The notes under the pieces are model-generated. The model worked only from the letters and a program-made list of their open reading frames with translations, was not told the DNA's origin and ran no database searches. A stretch of 15,147 nt of DNA from Pseudomonadota bacterium (GTDB lineage: Bacteria > Pseudomonadota > Alphaproteobacteria > Micropepsales > Micropepsaceae): the NCBI GenBank assembly GCA_025360685.1, contig JANYBR010000277.1:1-15147 (forward strand). Reading direction: 5' to 3'. The position numbers and the translations under genes are program-made. Positions 14,216 to 15,147 of the stretch are shown piece by piece (positions within the stretch are counted from its first letter, which is position 1; the number at the start of each line of letters is the position of its first letter).

Positions 14216-14334
14216 TCACCATGGCCGGGCTTGACCCGGCCACCGCCCTTAGCGACAGCGTAAGGGCGAACCGTCCACCGTCGCGGGGTGGCGTCCATAC
14301 GCTGTCGCTATGGACCGTGGGCCGGCCATGGTGA
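14216..14334. repeat. Nested palindromic element with complementary hairpin loops, upstream of prfA
   Basis: The outer arms TCACCATGGCCGG (14216-14228) and CCGGCCATGGTGA (14322-14334) are a perfect 13-bp inverted repeat. An inner perfect 13-bp pair is TAGCGACAGCGTA (14250-14262) with TACGCTGTCGCTA (14298-14310). Alternative local hairpins also exist: TGGCCGGG/CCCGGCCA (14222-14229/14235-14242), CGCCCTTA/TAAGGGCG (14244-14251/14261-14268) and GTCCAT/ATGGAC (14293-14298/14310-14315). The loops of the last two are complementary over 9 bases. The GGCCGGGCTTGACCCGGCC core resembles dispersed palindromes of alphaproteobacteria. No protein is encoded. It may be a mobile palindrome, a transcript hairpin between ispG and prfA, or both. 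Confidence 0.7.
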
Positions 14335-14335
14335 G
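14330..14335 (+). promoter_or_regulatory. Ribosome binding site of prfA, inside the right arm of the palindrome
   Basis: GGTGAG (14330-14335) lies 6 bases before the prfA ATG and is the only Shine-Dalgarno-like sequence there. Its first five bases (GGTGA) pair with TCACC (14216-14220) when the outer arms of the element fold together, so the fold would hide the site. This is seen in sequence; any effect on translation is inferred. Confidence 0.5.
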
Positions 14336-14341
14336 TTAGAT

Positions 14342-15147
14342 ATGATTCCCACCGCCAAACTCGAACGCTTGCTGGATCGCTTTCACGCGGTCGAGGCGGA
14401 GCTTTCGTCCGGCAAGGGCGGCGCCGGCTTCGTCAAATTGTCCAAGGAGCATGCCGAACTGGCGCCCGTGATTGACGTGGTGCGCGAGTATCGTTCGGTG
14501 CAGGACCAGCTTACCGGAGCAGAAGCGCTCTTTGCCGATCCGAAAACCGATCCCGACATGCGCGCGCTTGCCGAGGAAGAACGCGGTGAACTCAAGAAGC
14601 GTTTTGTCGAGCTCGAACGTGCGCTCCAGCTTCAATTGCTGCCCAAGGACGCGGCAGACGACTCGTCCGCCATCATCGAAATCCGCGCCGGAACCGGCGG
14701 TGACGAGGCCGCCCTGTTCGCCCACGATCTTCTGCAAATGTACACCCGCTATTGCGCGCTGAAGGGCTGGAAGACCGAGCTGATGTCGCTCACCGAGAGC
14801 GATCTGGGCGGCATCAAGGACGCGGTGATGGAAGTCAGCGGACACGGTGTCTACGCCAAGCTGAAATTCGAGAGCGGCGTGCACAGGGTCCAGCGCGTTC
14901 CCGTCACCGAAGCGAGCGGACGCATCCACACCTCGGCCGCAACAGTTGCCGTGTTGCCGGAGGCCGAGGACGTCGACATCGTGATCGACGACAAGGATCT
15001 TCGGATCGACGTTTATCGGGCGCAGGGTGCGGGCGGCCAGCACGTCAACAAGACCGAGAGTGCGGTGCGCATCACCCATCTGCCGACCGGAATTGCCATC
15101 GCGCAGCAGACCGAAAAGTCGCAGCACAAGAACAAGGCGCAGGCAAT
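14342..15147 (+). CDS. prfA: Peptide chain release factor 1 (5' part, cut by window edge)
   Basis: Release factor 1 reads UAA and UAG stop codons and triggers peptide release. The frame from ATG 14342 gives about 268 residues of an expected 355-360. It shows the family start IPTAKLERLLDRF, the IIEIRAGTGGDEAALFA segment (about 113-129), the stop-codon-reading tripeptide Pro187-Val188-Thr189 in RVPVTEASGRIHTSAA, and the catalytic GGQ at 231-233 in GAGGQHVNKTESAVR. The P-V-T tripeptide marks it as RF1 rather than RF2 (which has SPF). The frame is intact to the window end at TEKSQHKNKAQA. In alphaproteobacteria the next gene is often prmC, which methylates the GGQ glutamine; it would lie outside the window. 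Confidence 0.97.
   Translation, partial: MIPTAKLERLLDRFHAVEAELSSGKGGAGFVKLSKEHAELAPVIDVVREYRSVQDQLTGAEALFADPKTDPDMRALAEEERGELKKRFVELERALQLQLLPKDAADDSSAIIEIRAGTGGDEAALFAHDLLQMYTRYCALKGWKTELMSLTESDLGGIKDAVMEVSGHGVYAKLKFESGVHRVQRVPVTEASGRIHTSAATVAVLPEAEDVDIVIDDKDLRIDVYRAQGAGGQHVNKTESAVRITHLPTGIAIAQQTEKSQHKNKAQA

Noticed and set aside
14336..15127. 263-codon minus-strand open frame opposite prfA
   Set aside because: Shadow of prfA, whose plus-strand frame has all RF1 motifs.

Overview
The window looks like chromosomal housekeeping DNA from an alphaproteobacterium. The evidence is the high G+C coding sequence with tight overlaps, the order ubiG(-)/lysC-ptsP, an argJ-GNAT-mutT run divergent from secA, and two palindromic intergenic elements of a kind I associate with Rhizobiales-type genomes. 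The genus cannot be named from the sequence alone. There are no rRNA, tRNA, CRISPR, phage, transposase or defence genes. No gene-free stretch exceeds about 220 bases.

Layout. (1) 1-1173, minus: the 5' part of secA, cut by the window edge, with a good sigma70-type promoter in the gap shared with argJ. (2) 1326-3689, plus: argJ, a GNAT acetyltransferase, a mutT-type Nudix hydrolase and a tiny Flp-type pilin gene hidden at the mutT stop. (3) 3686-4543, minus: an NDUFAF5/BioC-like methyltransferase homologue with a degenerate SAM motif. Its start lies 18 bp from that of a divergent comF, which carries one in-frame TAA. (4) 5363-7522, plus: grxC, a Nit1-type amidase, a conserved protein of unknown function and a DUF1178 zinc-ribbon protein. 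(5) 7531-8271, minus: ubiG. (6) 8490-14197, plus: lysC, ptsP (PTS-Ntr enzyme I), a RodZ-like membrane protein and ispG. (7) 14342 to the end, plus: the 5' part of prfA.

The genes cover arginine synthesis (argJ), nucleotide-pool sanitation (mutT), protein export (secA), glutathione and thiol upkeep (grxC with the Nit1-type amidase), ubiquinone synthesis (ubiG), aspartate-family amino acids (lysC), nitrogen-PTS signalling (ptsP), cell shape (rodZ), isoprenoid precursors (ispG) and translation termination (prfA). Many neighbours overlap by a few bases (argJ/GNAT, mutT/pilin, grxC/nit, nit/hypothetical, lysC/ptsP, rodZ/ispG), which suggests translational coupling.

Most of this is ordinary. The points that stand out are the single nonsense codon in an otherwise intact comF; a nested palindrome before prfA that contains two hairpins with perfectly complementary loops and whose right arm carries the prfA ribosome binding site; a second palindromic element filling the ubiG/lysC divergent gap; the orphan pilin; and the methyltransferase homologue that has lost its glycine-rich loop.
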